Counted from the first letter of the stretch, positions 19,508-28,034 are shown. The stretch is 64,000 bases of DNA from JANSYA01 sp965243385 (GCA_965243385.1 CBDEUV010000002.1:5146001-5210000), one strand, 5' to 3'. The notes: generated from the letters alone by a model not told the origin. A program made the numbers and translations.

Positions 19508-20415
19508 AATAGATCTCCAGAAAGATGAACGAAATCGCTGAACTGCGCGAAGCGCGGTTTGAGCTTTATAGATGAAATCGCGCGCGGTTTATGCGCTGAC
19601 GAACAGCAAAGGGCACGATGAAGGCGATGAAGGCGAAGAGGCGGAGGAGCAGAAGCGAATAGACGGGAAGGAACGATGACCGGATTTCGGCGGGGGATGA
19701 GAATGCCCGCAGGTGCCCGGTTATAGCCGTTTCTAAAAGCAAAAAAGTGCAGCCGGACGACGGCAGGAATGCTACCGTCGCCAGGCTGCATGCCCATGTA
19801 TGTCGAGACCTGGCGTCCGCGCTCTGGTAGACGGAAGGAGCGACCGCCGATCCGGACTCCGCCTGGTCCGAATTCTCGAAGCTGGCCGCTGGCCGCGCCG
19901 GCAGCGCTACAGCCGATGAACGGCAGGACGTCCGGGGGCAGTCCGCCCCGGCGATCGTTTCGATGTGCACGCCAGTGAAAGGCGGGACCGGCGTCGCGCT
20001 CGCGCGACCGGACGAATGTGCGCGCCGCAGCGAATATCGCACGCCGTTCCGCGACGATGGCGTCATACGCCGCGAGTTCCGCCGCAGATGTCGATTGTGT
20101 TCCAGGCGAACCGGTCGGCGCGGCGGCCGAAGTATTGGCGACGTCGGCCTGCGCGAAGGATTCGGGAGCCGGCATCAGAGCGTCGAATAGATCCTCTTCG
20201 GCCATCGCGATATCGCGCCGGTCCGCGATCTGCAGTTCAAGCGCCATCGAGGCCGGCGCTGCAACCGGGGCCGCAACGCGGCGCCTCGCCGGAGATTCTT
20301 CCAATTGTTCTGCAGGCCAGAGTTGGGCCGTGCAGACGAACAGGCCGGCAAGCGCCAGCCCGCAGGCCACGCCGGGTATTCGCAGCCGGCTGCGCTGTGC
20401 ACGTGCGGATAACAT
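19504..20415 (-). CDS. Secreted protein coupled to the giant gene
   Basis: 303 residues from the ATG at 20415, with a signal peptide (hydrophobic residues 14-31, then WPAEQLEESPARRR). Residues 40-140 are Ala-rich and helical. Residues 140-240 are Gly/Pro/Arg-rich (GPGGVRIGGRSFRLPERGR) and match no family I recognise. The last 60 residues look unlike a normal protein end, and a neighbouring minus-strand frame there gives a hydrophobic helix plus basic tail, so a frameshift or sequencing error near the 3' end is possible. The stop overlaps the ATG of the giant gene (ATGA), which argues that the two are made together and that this protein may assist export or assembly of the giant one. Confidence 0.55.
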   Translation of the reverse strand: MLSARAQRSRLRIPGVACGLALAGLFVCTAQLWPAEQLEESPARRRVAAPVAAPASMALELQIADRRDIAMAEEDLFDALMPAPESFAQADVANTSAAAPTGSPGTQSTSAAELAAYDAIVAERRAIFAAARTFVRSRERDAGPAFHWRAHRNDRRGGLPPDVLPFIGCSAAGAASGQLREFGPGGVRIGGRSFRLPERGRQVSTYMGMQPGDGSIPAVVRLHFFAFRNGYNRAPAGILIPRRNPVIVPSRLFASAPPPLRLHRLHRALCCSSAHKPRAISSIKLKPRFAQFSDFVHLSGDLL

Positions 20416-20656
20416 AATCTGAAGTGTCTTCGCGCGTCGTAATCAAACACGCTGGTATGAAACGCGTGTTGGCAATCGAAGCTTGAAGAGAGGGGACTAT
20501 ATGCTTTTGCCCGCCTGCAAGCAAGGAGATTCGGGATGTCGTCGGCCCCGAGGCGTATCCCAGATGGGATATTTTGGGATACGCAAGCGCGGCTGAGCTT
20601 ACTGCGCAAGCGCAAGCGCTTCAGAACTTAAGGCAAAAGCGCAAGCGCTCCAGAAT
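20416..20656. other. Non-coding gap with short tandem repeats
   Basis: No gene is supported. The stretch must hold the promoter of the secreted-protein/giant-gene pair (read to the left) and contains the 29-base repeats described separately. Confidence 0.5.
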
Positions 20657-20681
20657 CTAAGGCAAAAGCGCAAGCGCTTTT
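20608..20681. repeat. 29-base tandem repeat, about 2.5 copies
   Basis: The core AAGCGCAAGCGCT recurs at 20608, 20637 and 20666, a period of exactly 29 bases, with intervening bases differing at only a few positions. The third copy forms a hairpin (AAAAGCG-CAAG-CGCTTTT). On the minus strand the repeat contains the last codons and stop of the PstS-like gene, so the units look like duplicated copies of that gene's 3' end. Confidence 0.8.
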
Positions 20682-21715
20682 GCGCGATCCCCTGCCGAAA
20701 GCGGGTAGAGCCCCAGAGGGCGCAGCATGTCCTGCTGTTCGGGGCTTAAGATGAACCGCATAAATTCTACGGACCGAGGATTCGGCCGCTTTTCGCTTCG
20801 CGCGGGTAGATAGACGTATAGAAACCTGGTGTAGGCGTATTGACCGGAGACGGCCGTCGCTTCGTCGGCCAGCACTCCGTCGACGGGCAGGGCCTTCACC
20901 GACTTCGTGAGTTCCGCCGGTCGTGCATAACCGAAGGCGTGCCGCGACGCGCCCACGCGATCGACCAGTTCCAGCGGCCCGGGCACTTCGACGACGCGAT
21001 CGGAGACCGCCGCGCCGTCCAGGACCGCGTTTCGAAACCAGCGATAGCGGTCGGACGCCGAATTAACGCCGAAGGCGTCCAGCTCCCGGCCCTGGTGTTC
21101 CGTCTCGGCTATATATGGAAACATATCTTCGAGAGCGTGCGGCGTTTCGTGAAAGATGATCCGCACCTGCTCCTGGTTCAGTTCACGCACTTTCGAATGC
21201 GCCGGCACAATGATCGCGAGGGCCTCGACCGCGATCGGCACCGCCACCGGCCTGGCGCCGTGTCGCTGAACGAAGGCGTCGATTTCGCTATCGCTCATAG
21301 GCCGGCTCATCGGCGCCAGATCGCAAACGCCGTCGCGCAGAGCGGCGGGGGCGGTCGCGTTGCCGCGGCCTTCGTGGATCGCGCGCGGGTTCTCCCGGCT
21401 GGTTGGTTCGTTCTTCGCGGCGGTCGCCGCGGCGCGGTCGCGGTCTTGCCAGCGCTGGTACCAGTGGTCGAAGGCCGTGTTCAATTCTTCGGTGCCCACC
21501 GAACAGAAGCCGTCGTTAAAGCGCGCCACGTCCGGCCGGCAGGCGAAGCTCCCGCCGGCGAATACGATCAGTGGGAGCAGGAAAATCAGGGTACGAGCGC
21601 CGGCGGCCAGCGGCGTGCGCTTGAGCGGCCGGGTATCTGAGCGCGAAGGCAAATTCGACGGAGCATGCGGCATAGAAAAAGAAAGCTCCGCTGATCCGGC
21701 GTCGCGGGCAAGCAT
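20657..21715 (-). CDS. PstS-like phosphate-binding lipoprotein
   Basis: 352 residues. The ATG at 21715 is preceded by AGGA at good spacing, but gives a 45-residue basic leader before the hydrophobic segment; ATG 21673 is an alternative. The signal ends in FAGGSFAC, a lipobox. The mature part has the shape of a type-II periplasmic binding protein (PBP_like/PstS): PMSRPMSDSEIDAF, VEALAIIVPAHS, an FHETP segment, SASDRYRWFRNAVLDG, and the C-terminal YVYLPARSEKRPNPRSVEF. Such proteins bind phosphate for an ABC transporter. No pstCAB genes are nearby, so it may serve a distant transporter or act as a sensor. Confidence 0.75.
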   Translation of the reverse strand: MLARDAGSAELSFSMPHAPSNLPSRSDTRPLKRTPLAAGARTLIFLLPLIVFAGGSFACRPDVARFNDGFCSVGTEELNTAFDHWYQRWQDRDRAAATAAKNEPTSRENPRAIHEGRGNATAPAALRDGVCDLAPMSRPMSDSEIDAFVQRHGARPVAVPIAVEALAIIVPAHSKVRELNQEQVRIIFHETPHALEDMFPYIAETEHQGRELDAFGVNSASDRYRWFRNAVLDGAAVSDRVVEVPGPLELVDRVGASRHAFGYARPAELTKSVKALPVDGVLADEATAVSGQYAYTRFLYVYLPARSEKRPNPRSVEFMRFILSPEQQDMLRPLGLYPLSAGDRAKALALLP

Positions 21716-21903
21716 TTATCCTGAGGGCTGGCCACGGAAGGCACTGATTTTGTAGAGTCCCAATCCGTGGCACCGGTGATATCCGTGGCTCTCTGCATCG
21801 AAAGCGTGCGGCGATTGTCATCGGCCGGACATCTATTTTCGTAAAAAAAGCTTTGCTGATTGCGCGGTTCTCGCGAGAGTACGGCGCAATTCCGGAGATT
21901 CGC

Positions 21904-22257
21904 ATGCCCGACACCGTTTCCTTTTCCCGCATCATTTTTGCGGCGCTCGCTTTTTGCGCGCTGCTCGCGCTCCAGATTTCGAGCGTCCTGCCGGCGGAAG
22001 GCCCGGCCCGGGCGTTCGGCGCCGGGCTTGCGGATTACCTGGCCGAGTCCGGCTTCGGGCCCTGGACGCCGTATCTATACCAATACGGCGTGGGCGGCTT
22101 TTTCTTTTTCCTGGCGATCGGAGTTGCCGGTTACAAAGGCGTTTTTGATCTAAAGTATCCCGCGGATCGGCGCACGATTTTGTTTCTCGCGCTCGGCTTC
22201 GCCTTTTACGCGAGCCTGCACGGCGGCTGGATTTTGTTTCTAGAACTGAGTCGCTGA
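21904..22257 (+). CDS. Small three-helix membrane protein
   Basis: 117 residues from the ATG at 21904, chosen because GGAG sits 7 bases upstream; an in-frame ATG at 21853 lacks such a site. Three hydrophobic segments (about 8-28, 55-75 and 90-112) are separated by short loops. No family is recognised. It lies 109 bases before the symporter gene on the same strand and may be an accessory subunit, but this is only suggested by position. Confidence 0.65.
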   Translation: MPDTVSFSRIIFAALAFCALLALQISSVLPAEGPARAFGAGLADYLAESGFGPWTPYLYQYGVGGFFFFLAIGVAGYKGVFDLKYPADRRTILFLALGFAFYASLHGGWILFLELSR

Positions 22258-22295
22258 ATCGCTGAACGCCCGCCCCCGGCACTGATCGCGCGCAA

Positions 22296-22328
22296 GCCTG
22301 CGGTCGCTGAGACGGGCCGGCCGCAGGC
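22296..22328. repeat. Inverted repeat between membrane protein and symporter
   Basis: Arms GCCTGCGG (22296-22303) and CCGCAGGC (22321-22328) form a perfect 8-base stem with a 17-base GC-rich loop. No T-run follows, so it is either a weak terminator/attenuator or an operator for the symporter gene, whose start is 39 bases downstream. Confidence 0.4.
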
Positions 22329-22366
22329 AATGGAACGTACCACAAAAATAAAACGAGTTTATCCGC

Positions 22367-24256
22367 ATGGACATTCAAGCAACCAGTCTCGACCTCGCCG
22401 TCATTATTTGTTATTTCATCGGCATTCTGTTGATCGGCACGCTCTTCGGCAAATTCACCAATAGCACCAAAGACTTTTTCTTCGGCGGTCAGCGCTTCGC
22501 CTGGTGGCTGGTGGCCATGAGCTGCGTGGCGACGGTCGTGGGATCGTACAGCTTCGTAAAATACTCGTCCATCGGATATACTCACGGGCTTTCGTCGACG
22601 ATGACCTATCTGAATGACTGGTTCATCGTGCCGTTTTTCGTTCTGGGCTGGCTGCCGATTCTGTACTTCAATCGCATCCAGTCGATTCCGGAGTATTTTA
22701 AGCGGCGCTTCGACGAAAAAACGAAGTTGGTAACCACGTTTTATATTCTCGTCTTTCTCGTGGGTTATGTCGGCATTAATTTGTATACGCTCGGCGTCGC
22801 CCTGCAGCCGCTTTTGAAAATCAATCTGTACGTGATCGTCGTGCTGGTCGCCGCCGTCGGCGCCATCTATATGCACGCGGGCGGTCAGACCTCGGTGATC
22901 ATGACCGATCTGTTGCAGGGATTTATATTATTGGGCGCCGGTTTTCTCGTGCTCTTTTTGGGGCTGGGCTATCTCGGCGGTCTCGAACGTTTTATCGACG
23001 GCCTGCCCCAGGCGCATCGTTATCCATTCGCCGATTTCAACAGTCCGCCTGAGTTTAATTTCGTAGGGGTTTTCTGGCAGGACGCCGCCGCGAGCTCGGT
23101 CGCGTTCTATTTTATGAACCAGGGCACCATCATGCGATTCTTGAGCTGTCGCAGCACCCGCGACGGCCGCAAGGCGATGTATGCGATCGTGCTGGTGCTG
23201 ATGCCCCTGGCGGTGCTGGCCATCGCGAATACCGGCTGGCTCGGACGCGCGATGACGACGCACGGTCTGATTCCGGAAGTCAATGATCGCGATATCTTTT
23301 TGGTTGTGGCGAGCAAGATCACTCAGCCGGGGATCTTCGGATTGATCCTGGCGGCGCTCACCGCGGCCTTAATGTCCACCATCGACACTTTAATCAACGC
23401 CATCAGCGCGATTTTCGTGAATGATATCTACAAACCGTATGTAAAAGCCGACGCCCCCGACGCGCACTATCTCCGGCTGGCCCGCATCGTTGCCATCGCC
23501 GCGGCGATAGTCGGAATTCTACTGGTGCCCTTCTTCGCATCGTACAAATCGATTTACGAAGTGCACGGTACTTTTATCGCTTCGATCACACCGCCGGTGG
23601 TCACGCTGATTCTGCTTTCGATATTTTCGAAACGCATTACGCCGACCGCGGCCTTCGCCACGCTGATTTTCGGTTTCGTCTTTATGGTGCTGGCCATCGT
23701 CGTTTCGCCGGAGATGATCGAACCCTTCGCCCACGGCATCGACGGCGCGCGGGGTTATAAGTACATTCGAGCGTTTTTCGGCATCGGCGTCTGCGTGGCG
23801 CTGGCCTTCGGCATCTCGTTTTTTACGAAGCCCCGGCCGGCCGAAGAAATCGAAGGCCTGGTGATCGATTCGATCGGCGCCGCCAAACGCCGCTACAAAC
23901 AGCTCGGTTTGCCGAAAGCCGATTCGGACGCCGCAGACTCCGAAGCGCATTTGATATCAGAACCGGACGACCGCGAATTCGCAAAACCGATCTTACTGAA
24001 AGGCAAGGCCCGCGATATGGCGCCCGAGTACGTGGTACTCTCGGCCGAAGATATGGAGCGAATCAAAGCGCGTCCCGGGGATCTGCTCTTCGTCGAACAC
24101 GAACGCTGGTGGTACGGCGGCCTGTGTTCGGTCCAACTGCGGGCCGCGCGGCCCCACGACGAGCCCGGAGTCCTGCATATCTCCGATGAAGCGCTGCAGG
24201 CGGGCAAGCTCAGTGTCGACTTCGGCCGACGCCTGCGGGTGCAGAAGATTTTGTAA
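22367..24256 (+). CDS. Sodium:solute symporter (SSS family) with cytosolic C-terminal domain
   Basis: 629 residues. About 13 transmembrane helices fill residues 8-500, with the features of the SSS/PutP-SGLT fold, such as FFFGGQRFAWWLVAMS after helix 1 and ALMSTIDTLINAISAIFVNDIY around helix 8 (the sodium-site helix and loop). These carriers use a sodium gradient to import sugars, amino acids, nucleosides or similar solutes; the substrate cannot be read from the sequence. After the last helix a soluble extension of about 120 residues follows, with a small strand-rich part (EYVVLSAEDMERIKARPGDLL) that is not part of the usual carrier. Confidence 0.85.
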   Translation: MDIQATSLDLAVIICYFIGILLIGTLFGKFTNSTKDFFFGGQRFAWWLVAMSCVATVVGSYSFVKYSSIGYTHGLSSTMTYLNDWFIVPFFVLGWLPILYFNRIQSIPEYFKRRFDEKTKLVTTFYILVFLVGYVGINLYTLGVALQPLLKINLYVIVVLVAAVGAIYMHAGGQTSVIMTDLLQGFILLGAGFLVLFLGLGYLGGLERFIDGLPQAHRYPFADFNSPPEFNFVGVFWQDAAASSVAFYFMNQGTIMRFLSCRSTRDGRKAMYAIVLVLMPLAVLAIANTGWLGRAMTTHGLIPEVNDRDIFLVVASKITQPGIFGLILAALTAALMSTIDTLINAISAIFVNDIYKPYVKADAPDAHYLRLARIVAIAAAIVGILLVPFFASYKSIYEVHGTFIASITPPVVTLILLSIFSKRITPTAAFATLIFGFVFMVLAIVVSPEMIEPFAHGIDGARGYKYIRAFFGIGVCVALAFGISFFTKPRPAEEIEGLVIDSIGAAKRRYKQLGLPKADSDAADSEAHLISEPDDREFAKPILLKGKARDMAPEYVVLSAEDMERIKARPGDLLFVEHERWWYGGLCSVQLRAARPHDEPGVLHISDEALQAGKLSVDFGRRLRVQKIL

Positions 24257-24332
24257 TCGCCCGTTTTTGGAGTTCTGTTTCGCGTGCCGCGGCACGACCG
24301 CCGCCTTCAGGGGTCGTACAGCAGGTCGTTTC

Positions 24333-25346
24333 ATGAATCGTAGTCGCTATATTAAGGTCTTCAGCGAAATCAACGACTGTCATGCAGCCATGGGATTCGC
24401 CGGCCGGACCGACCTACCCGGATTTCACGTTTATACCATGGAGGAGACCTATCCCTCCACGCGGGCCTATATGCCGCCCTATGCCCTGCGCTTTTATTCA
24501 ATTGTGCTTCTGGAAAACTCGGCTGACGCGCTTCTGGATCTGAACGCTCGCACGATCCCGGTGGCCGCCGACGGAGTGCTATCTTTCCAGGCTCCCGGCC
24601 AGACCGCGAGCTGGGTTCGAGGCGCCGCCCAGCGCGGCTTTATTCTATATTTTCAACCAGATTTTCTCGCCAGCCATCCGCGGCCTCTTGCCCAGGATTT
24701 CGCTTTTTTACATGCGGCTGAAATCCCTGAAAACGCCCTGAGCCTGGGGCAGGCGGAGCTTCCTGTTCTGCGCCGTCGCTTTCAATCGTTGGTCGAAGTC
24801 TACGAAGACCGCGAGCATCCCTATCGCGAAGAACTACTGCGGGCGGAGCTGGTAGCCCTGCTTTTCGAATGTCGCGTGAAGTGCGAAGAGCGGGCGCGCA
24901 TATCCGGCGGGTCGGGCCGGGCGGCCAGTAAGCCGACGAATGCGCCGGGTCTGGCCGCGCGATTTTTGGCGCTTCTCGACCGCTACTGCGTGCACCGCCA
25001 GAGCGTACGGGACTACGCCGCGATGCTGGATGTGAGTCCGAATCATCTCAGCCGCGCTGTCAGCGCTCAGCTGGGTCGTAAAGCCGGCGATCTGATCGCG
25101 GAACGGGTCGCGACGGAGGCGAAACGTTTGTTGCGTTACTCCGATCTGGGCGTACAGGAAATCTCCGATTATCTGGGATTCGAAGAGCCTACTCATTTTT
25201 CGCGGTTCTTCAAACGCCTCGCCGGGACAACTCCGCGTAGCTTTCGAACGGGCTCGCGTCCGCCAGTACAAACATCCGGGCAGGAGCGCGGTCCCCTATC
25301 GGCTCAACCGATTGCTGATCCAGCCGATCCGAATCGTAGGAAATGA
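24333..25346 (+). CDS. AraC-family transcriptional regulator
   Basis: 337 residues from the ATG at 24333 (MNRSRYIKVF). A cupin-like ligand-binding N-terminal half (about 20-170) precedes an AraC double helix-turn-helix at about 215-310 (motifs SVRDYAAMLDVSPNHLSRAV and LGVQEISDYLGFEEPTHFSR, ending KRLAGTTPRSFR). It is a soluble regulator, unlike the membrane-bound one at 1284. It ends 81 bases before an SDR gene on the same strand, which it may control. Confidence 0.85.
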   Translation: MNRSRYIKVFSEINDCHAAMGFAGRTDLPGFHVYTMEETYPSTRAYMPPYALRFYSIVLLENSADALLDLNARTIPVAADGVLSFQAPGQTASWVRGAAQRGFILYFQPDFLASHPRPLAQDFAFLHAAEIPENALSLGQAELPVLRRRFQSLVEVYEDREHPYREELLRAELVALLFECRVKCEERARISGGSGRAASKPTNAPGLAARFLALLDRYCVHRQSVRDYAAMLDVSPNHLSRAVSAQLGRKAGDLIAERVATEAKRLLRYSDLGVQEISDYLGFEEPTHFSRFFKRLAGTTPRSFRTGSRPPVQTSGQERGPLSAQPIADPADPNRRK

Positions 25347-25427
25347 TCAGTTTCGAGACGCTCAGGGTTCTCTGGTCCGCGAAAATCCGCTTATAATGAA
25401 CTGGATTGATTCGAAGGAGTACTGGAA

Positions 25428-26165
25428 ATGTCTGAAACCGAAGCGGACCGGATCGCGGTCGTAACCGGCGCCAATCGAGGCATCGGTTTTGAAATCTGCA
25501 AGCAGCTCATGGAGCGCGGAGTGGTCGTCTATTTTACGGCGCGGGAAATGCACAAAGCGACGGAAGCGCTGGAGCGTTCGGGGGCCTCGCCAGATCGAGC
25601 CTTCGCGGCGGAACTGGACGTAGCCCGGGACGAAAGCGTCGCTGCCTTCGCCGAACGTCTGCAGACGGAGCAGGGTCGCCTGGACATCCTGATCAACAAC
25701 GCCGCCGCGAATTTCGATTTCGAAGACCGGGCGTCGACGGTGGAGCTGGCGAAGGTACGCGAAACTTTCGAAACGAATTTATTCGGCCCCTGGCGATGCG
25801 TCCAGGCGTTGTTGCCCTTGCTGGAGCGCGGTCGCGCCCCCCGGATCGTGAACGTTTCCAGCGAAGCGGGAGCTTCGTTTAGTTCGCCCGGTGGTATGCG
25901 AAACATGGGCGGACGCATTCCCGCGTACGGGCTGTCGAAGACCGCGCTGAACGCCCTGACCATCAAACTCGCGGCAGATCTGGGCGACACGGGGATTACG
26001 GTGAATTCGGTTTGTCCCGGTCTGACCGCAACCACGCCCGCCGCCGCCGCTATGGGCGGTCGGCCGACCGCGGAAGGCGCCGCGAGCGTTGTTCAGCTGG
26101 CCCTGATGAAAGCCGGGGATCCGACCGGTGGCTTCTTCCGGGATGGAGCGCCCCTGCAATGGTGA
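25428..26165 (+). CDS. Short-chain dehydrogenase/reductase
   Basis: 245 residues, the normal length for a classical SDR. The NAD(P)-binding motif TGANRGIG lies at residues 14-21, NNAA near 89, a catalytic Ser in VNVSSEAG near 143, and YGLSK (the Tyr-x3-Lys pair) near 166. The arrangement resembles plant and bacterial carbonyl reductases (CBR1-like), including the insert before the tyrosine. GGAG is placed 7-8 bases before the ATG. It follows the AraC gene, so an inducible detoxification role is plausible but unproven. Confidence 0.88.
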   Translation: MSETEADRIAVVTGANRGIGFEICKQLMERGVVVYFTAREMHKATEALERSGASPDRAFAAELDVARDESVAAFAERLQTEQGRLDILINNAAANFDFEDRASTVELAKVRETFETNLFGPWRCVQALLPLLERGRAPRIVNVSSEAGASFSSPGGMRNMGGRIPAYGLSKTALNALTIKLAADLGDTGITVNSVCPGLTATTPAAAAMGGRPTAEGAASVVQLALMKAGDPTGGFFRDGAPLQW

Positions 26166-26264
26166 CACAGCCGACCTGACGCGGCAACAGGCGGACAGGG
26201 TATGCACACCGCCGTCCGCGCTACGGCCAGCTGCGTGGATCCGTGACGACGATACGCCGCGGCG

Positions 26265-26289
26265 GCGACATTGTGCGTCGCTGTTTTTT
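26265..26289 (+). terminator. Possible terminator after the SDR gene
   Basis: Five-base stem GCGAC (26265-26269) / GTCGC (26277-26281) with a 7-base loop, followed by TGTTTTTT. The stem is short, but the T-run is convincing. Confidence 0.45.
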
Positions 26290-26329
26290 CTTGCAATGCG
26301 GCGGCCGGGGTGCGAATTCCGGTACCGTC

Positions 26330-27145
26330 ATGCGAAACCATCAAACAACGAAATTCTACACATTTGTGTCATTACCGACATTACTTGCGGTAATAATGCT
26401 GGCGAGCGCCTGCGGCGAAATCATTCAGCTGAACGCGTCGCAGTGCGATGTGCCAGGTCGCAAAGTACCGGACGGCGAAGTGCCCACGCACGCCGACGTC
26501 GCCCTGGACGTTTTTTGCGCGAAAGTGATCGCCGATCGATCGGCGCCCGACGGCTACGTGACGATCTTCGGCAGCGCTCGCGCGAAAGAAGGCATGCGCT
26601 CGTACGATCAGACCCGCGAATTCGCCCGGCTGTGGACGGAACAATACGGGAAAAAGCATCCGATTTTAACCGGCGGCGGCCCGGGAATTATGGACGCCGG
26701 CAATCGCGGCGCGAAAGAAGCGGGCGGTCCCAGTCTGGGTTTCTCCACGTATTTCGGCGAAGGCAACGAACCGTTGAATCCGTACACGACCGACGGTTAC
26801 GTCTTCGCCAGTTTTGCCCAGCGCGAAGCCGATATGATCGACCGGGCGGTTGCCCTGGTTGCGGCGCCGGGCGGAGTCGGCACGGAGTGGGAGATCTACG
26901 AAACCCTGGCGAAGATTCAAACGCATAAAAAGAACCCGGCGCCGATCATTTTGCTCGGAACGCCCGCGGACTGGCAGTCATTGCTCGCACGTCTGCAGGA
27001 TATGGTGAAACGCGGCACCGTTTCGCCGGAAGACCCGGGCCTGCTGCGACTGGCGACGACCCCGGAAGACGCCGTTCGCATGATCGCGGAAGATCTCTAC
27101 GAAGAAGAAGAGTCGGCTCCGGTGAAAGACGCTGCGTTGCGATGA
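26330..27145 (+). CDS. LOG-family protein with a lipoprotein signal peptide
   Basis: 271 residues from the ATG at 26330. The N-terminus (MRNHQTTKFYTFVSLPTLLA) ends in MLASAC, a good lipobox, so the protein should be exported and lipid-anchored. The rest is a LOG / TIGR00730-like Rossmann domain: VTIFGSARA (near 67), TGGGPGIMDAGNRGA (near 105) and the signature PGGVGTEWEIYETL (near 168). LOG enzymes usually hydrolyse nucleoside-5'-monophosphates to base plus ribose-5-phosphate in the cytosol. An envelope-located version is unusual. The next gene downstream is also a lipoprotein. Confidence 0.8.
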   Translation: MRNHQTTKFYTFVSLPTLLAVIMLASACGEIIQLNASQCDVPGRKVPDGEVPTHADVALDVFCAKVIADRSAPDGYVTIFGSARAKEGMRSYDQTREFARLWTEQYGKKHPILTGGGPGIMDAGNRGAKEAGGPSLGFSTYFGEGNEPLNPYTTDGYVFASFAQREADMIDRAVALVAAPGGVGTEWEIYETLAKIQTHKKNPAPIILLGTPADWQSLLARLQDMVKRGTVSPEDPGLLRLATTPEDAVRMIAEDLYEEEESAPVKDAALR

Positions 27146-27197
27146 GCTTCGCGAAGTCCCCGGATAGTTGGCCGGCGCCTGTCGGGAGAAGCTCGAA

Positions 27198-27638
27198 TTG
27201 GTCTGGATCCCTCATCATAGATTTCAACGGCGTTTGCTGATACGCGGCAGGCTTCTCGCCGCGTGGCCGGCGATCATCGCCTTCGCGATTTTCGGGGCCA
27301 GCTGCGAAAGCACGCCGGAAGTGAAGCGCGACTGCCTCTCCGGAAACTGTGAAGTCGGCGAGGGCACGCTCGTCTGGTTCGTAAAACGCTACGAAGGCGA
27401 ATTCAAAGACGGCCTGATGCACGGGCAGGGTGTCATGCGTTATAGCGACGGACGCGTATACACAGGACGCTGGAGCTACGGCCGCGAAGAAGGCGAAGGC
27501 GAAATGCTCTGGCCGGACGGCAAACGTTATACGGGACAGTGGCGCGGAGGCGCGCCTCACGGTCGCGGCGTGCTGACCATGCCCGACGGCTATCGTTTCG
27601 ACGGGATTTTCGACAACGGTTATTTCGTACGGCGATAG
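27198..27638 (+). CDS. MORN-repeat lipoprotein
   Basis: About 146 residues. No ATG is available; the TTG at 27198 has GGGAG about 8 bases upstream, while an in-frame TTG at 27168 has none. A signal peptide with hydrophobic AAWPAIIAFAIFGASC ends in a lipobox cysteine. Residues 65-146 hold about three and a half MORN repeats, for example YEGEFKDGLMHGQGVMRYSDG-type units with the usual G-x-G ends. MORN repeats act as membrane-binding or protein-binding scaffolds. It lies about 50 bases after the LOG lipoprotein, probably in the same transcript. Confidence 0.8.
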   Translation: MVWIPHHRFQRRLLIRGRLLAAWPAIIAFAIFGASCESTPEVKRDCLSGNCEVGEGTLVWFVKRYEGEFKDGLMHGQGVMRYSDGRVYTGRWSYGREEGEGEMLWPDGKRYTGQWRGGAPHGRGVLTMPDGYRFDGIFDNGYFVRR

Positions 27639-27694
27639 CGCAGCTGTTGCGCAGGCGCGAGTCTGCCCTGAACAATATGCCGGCCACCCGTACA

Positions 27695-27734
27695 CAAAAA
27701 AGGCCGACACACCGCCGGCCTTTGATCAGTTTTT
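27695..27734. terminator. Bidirectional terminator between convergent genes
   Basis: Stem AAAGGCCG (27699-27706) / CGGCCTTT (27716-27723). The A-run from 27695 provides a T-run for the minus strand, and TTTGATCAGTTTTT follows on the plus strand. It separates the MORN gene from the small exported protein on the opposite strand. Confidence 0.8.
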
Positions 27735-27788
27735 GCTTTCGCGCGGTCGTTCCGAAACGAAACTCCGCGCGAATCGTGCGATCACGGA

Positions 27789-28034
27789 TTAATCCGGATA
27801 CTTGTTATAGGTTTTCGGGCAGACTTCCAGAATCGCTTCTTCGTCTTCGTTTTCGATGATTTCGGCGAGACCTTCGGCGAAGTCGTCATCTTCGATATCG
27901 TATCCACGGTTGTGCGCTTCGAGAATGCACTCCTCGAGAATCTGTTCGCCGGAGACGTCCTCCGCGAATACTGCGGTGACGGTGGTGACCGCGAATACGG
28001 CGGCCAGCATGCCGGCCGGAATCAGGTGTTTCAT
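27789..28034 (-). CDS. Small acidic exported protein
   Basis: 81 residues. The ATG at 28034 is preceded by GAGAGAGGA at ideal spacing. A clean signal peptide (MKHLIPAGMLAAVFAVTTVT, cleaved after VFA) leaves a mature chain of about 57 residues that is very acidic (DIEDDDFAEGLAEIIENEDEE) and carries two cysteines, ECILEAH and EVCPKTY, which could form a disulfide. I know no family for it. It may be a periplasmic metal-binding or helper peptide. It is divergent from the OPA transporter. Confidence 0.75.
   Translation of the reverse strand: MKHLIPAGMLAAVFAVTTVTAVFAEDVSGEQILEECILEAHNRGYDIEDDDFAEGLAEIIENEDEEAILEVCPKTYNKYPD

Noticed and set aside
20608..20681. CRISPR-like array
   Set aside because: Only two to three 29-base units with no distinct spacers; the intervening bases are themselves part of the repeat.
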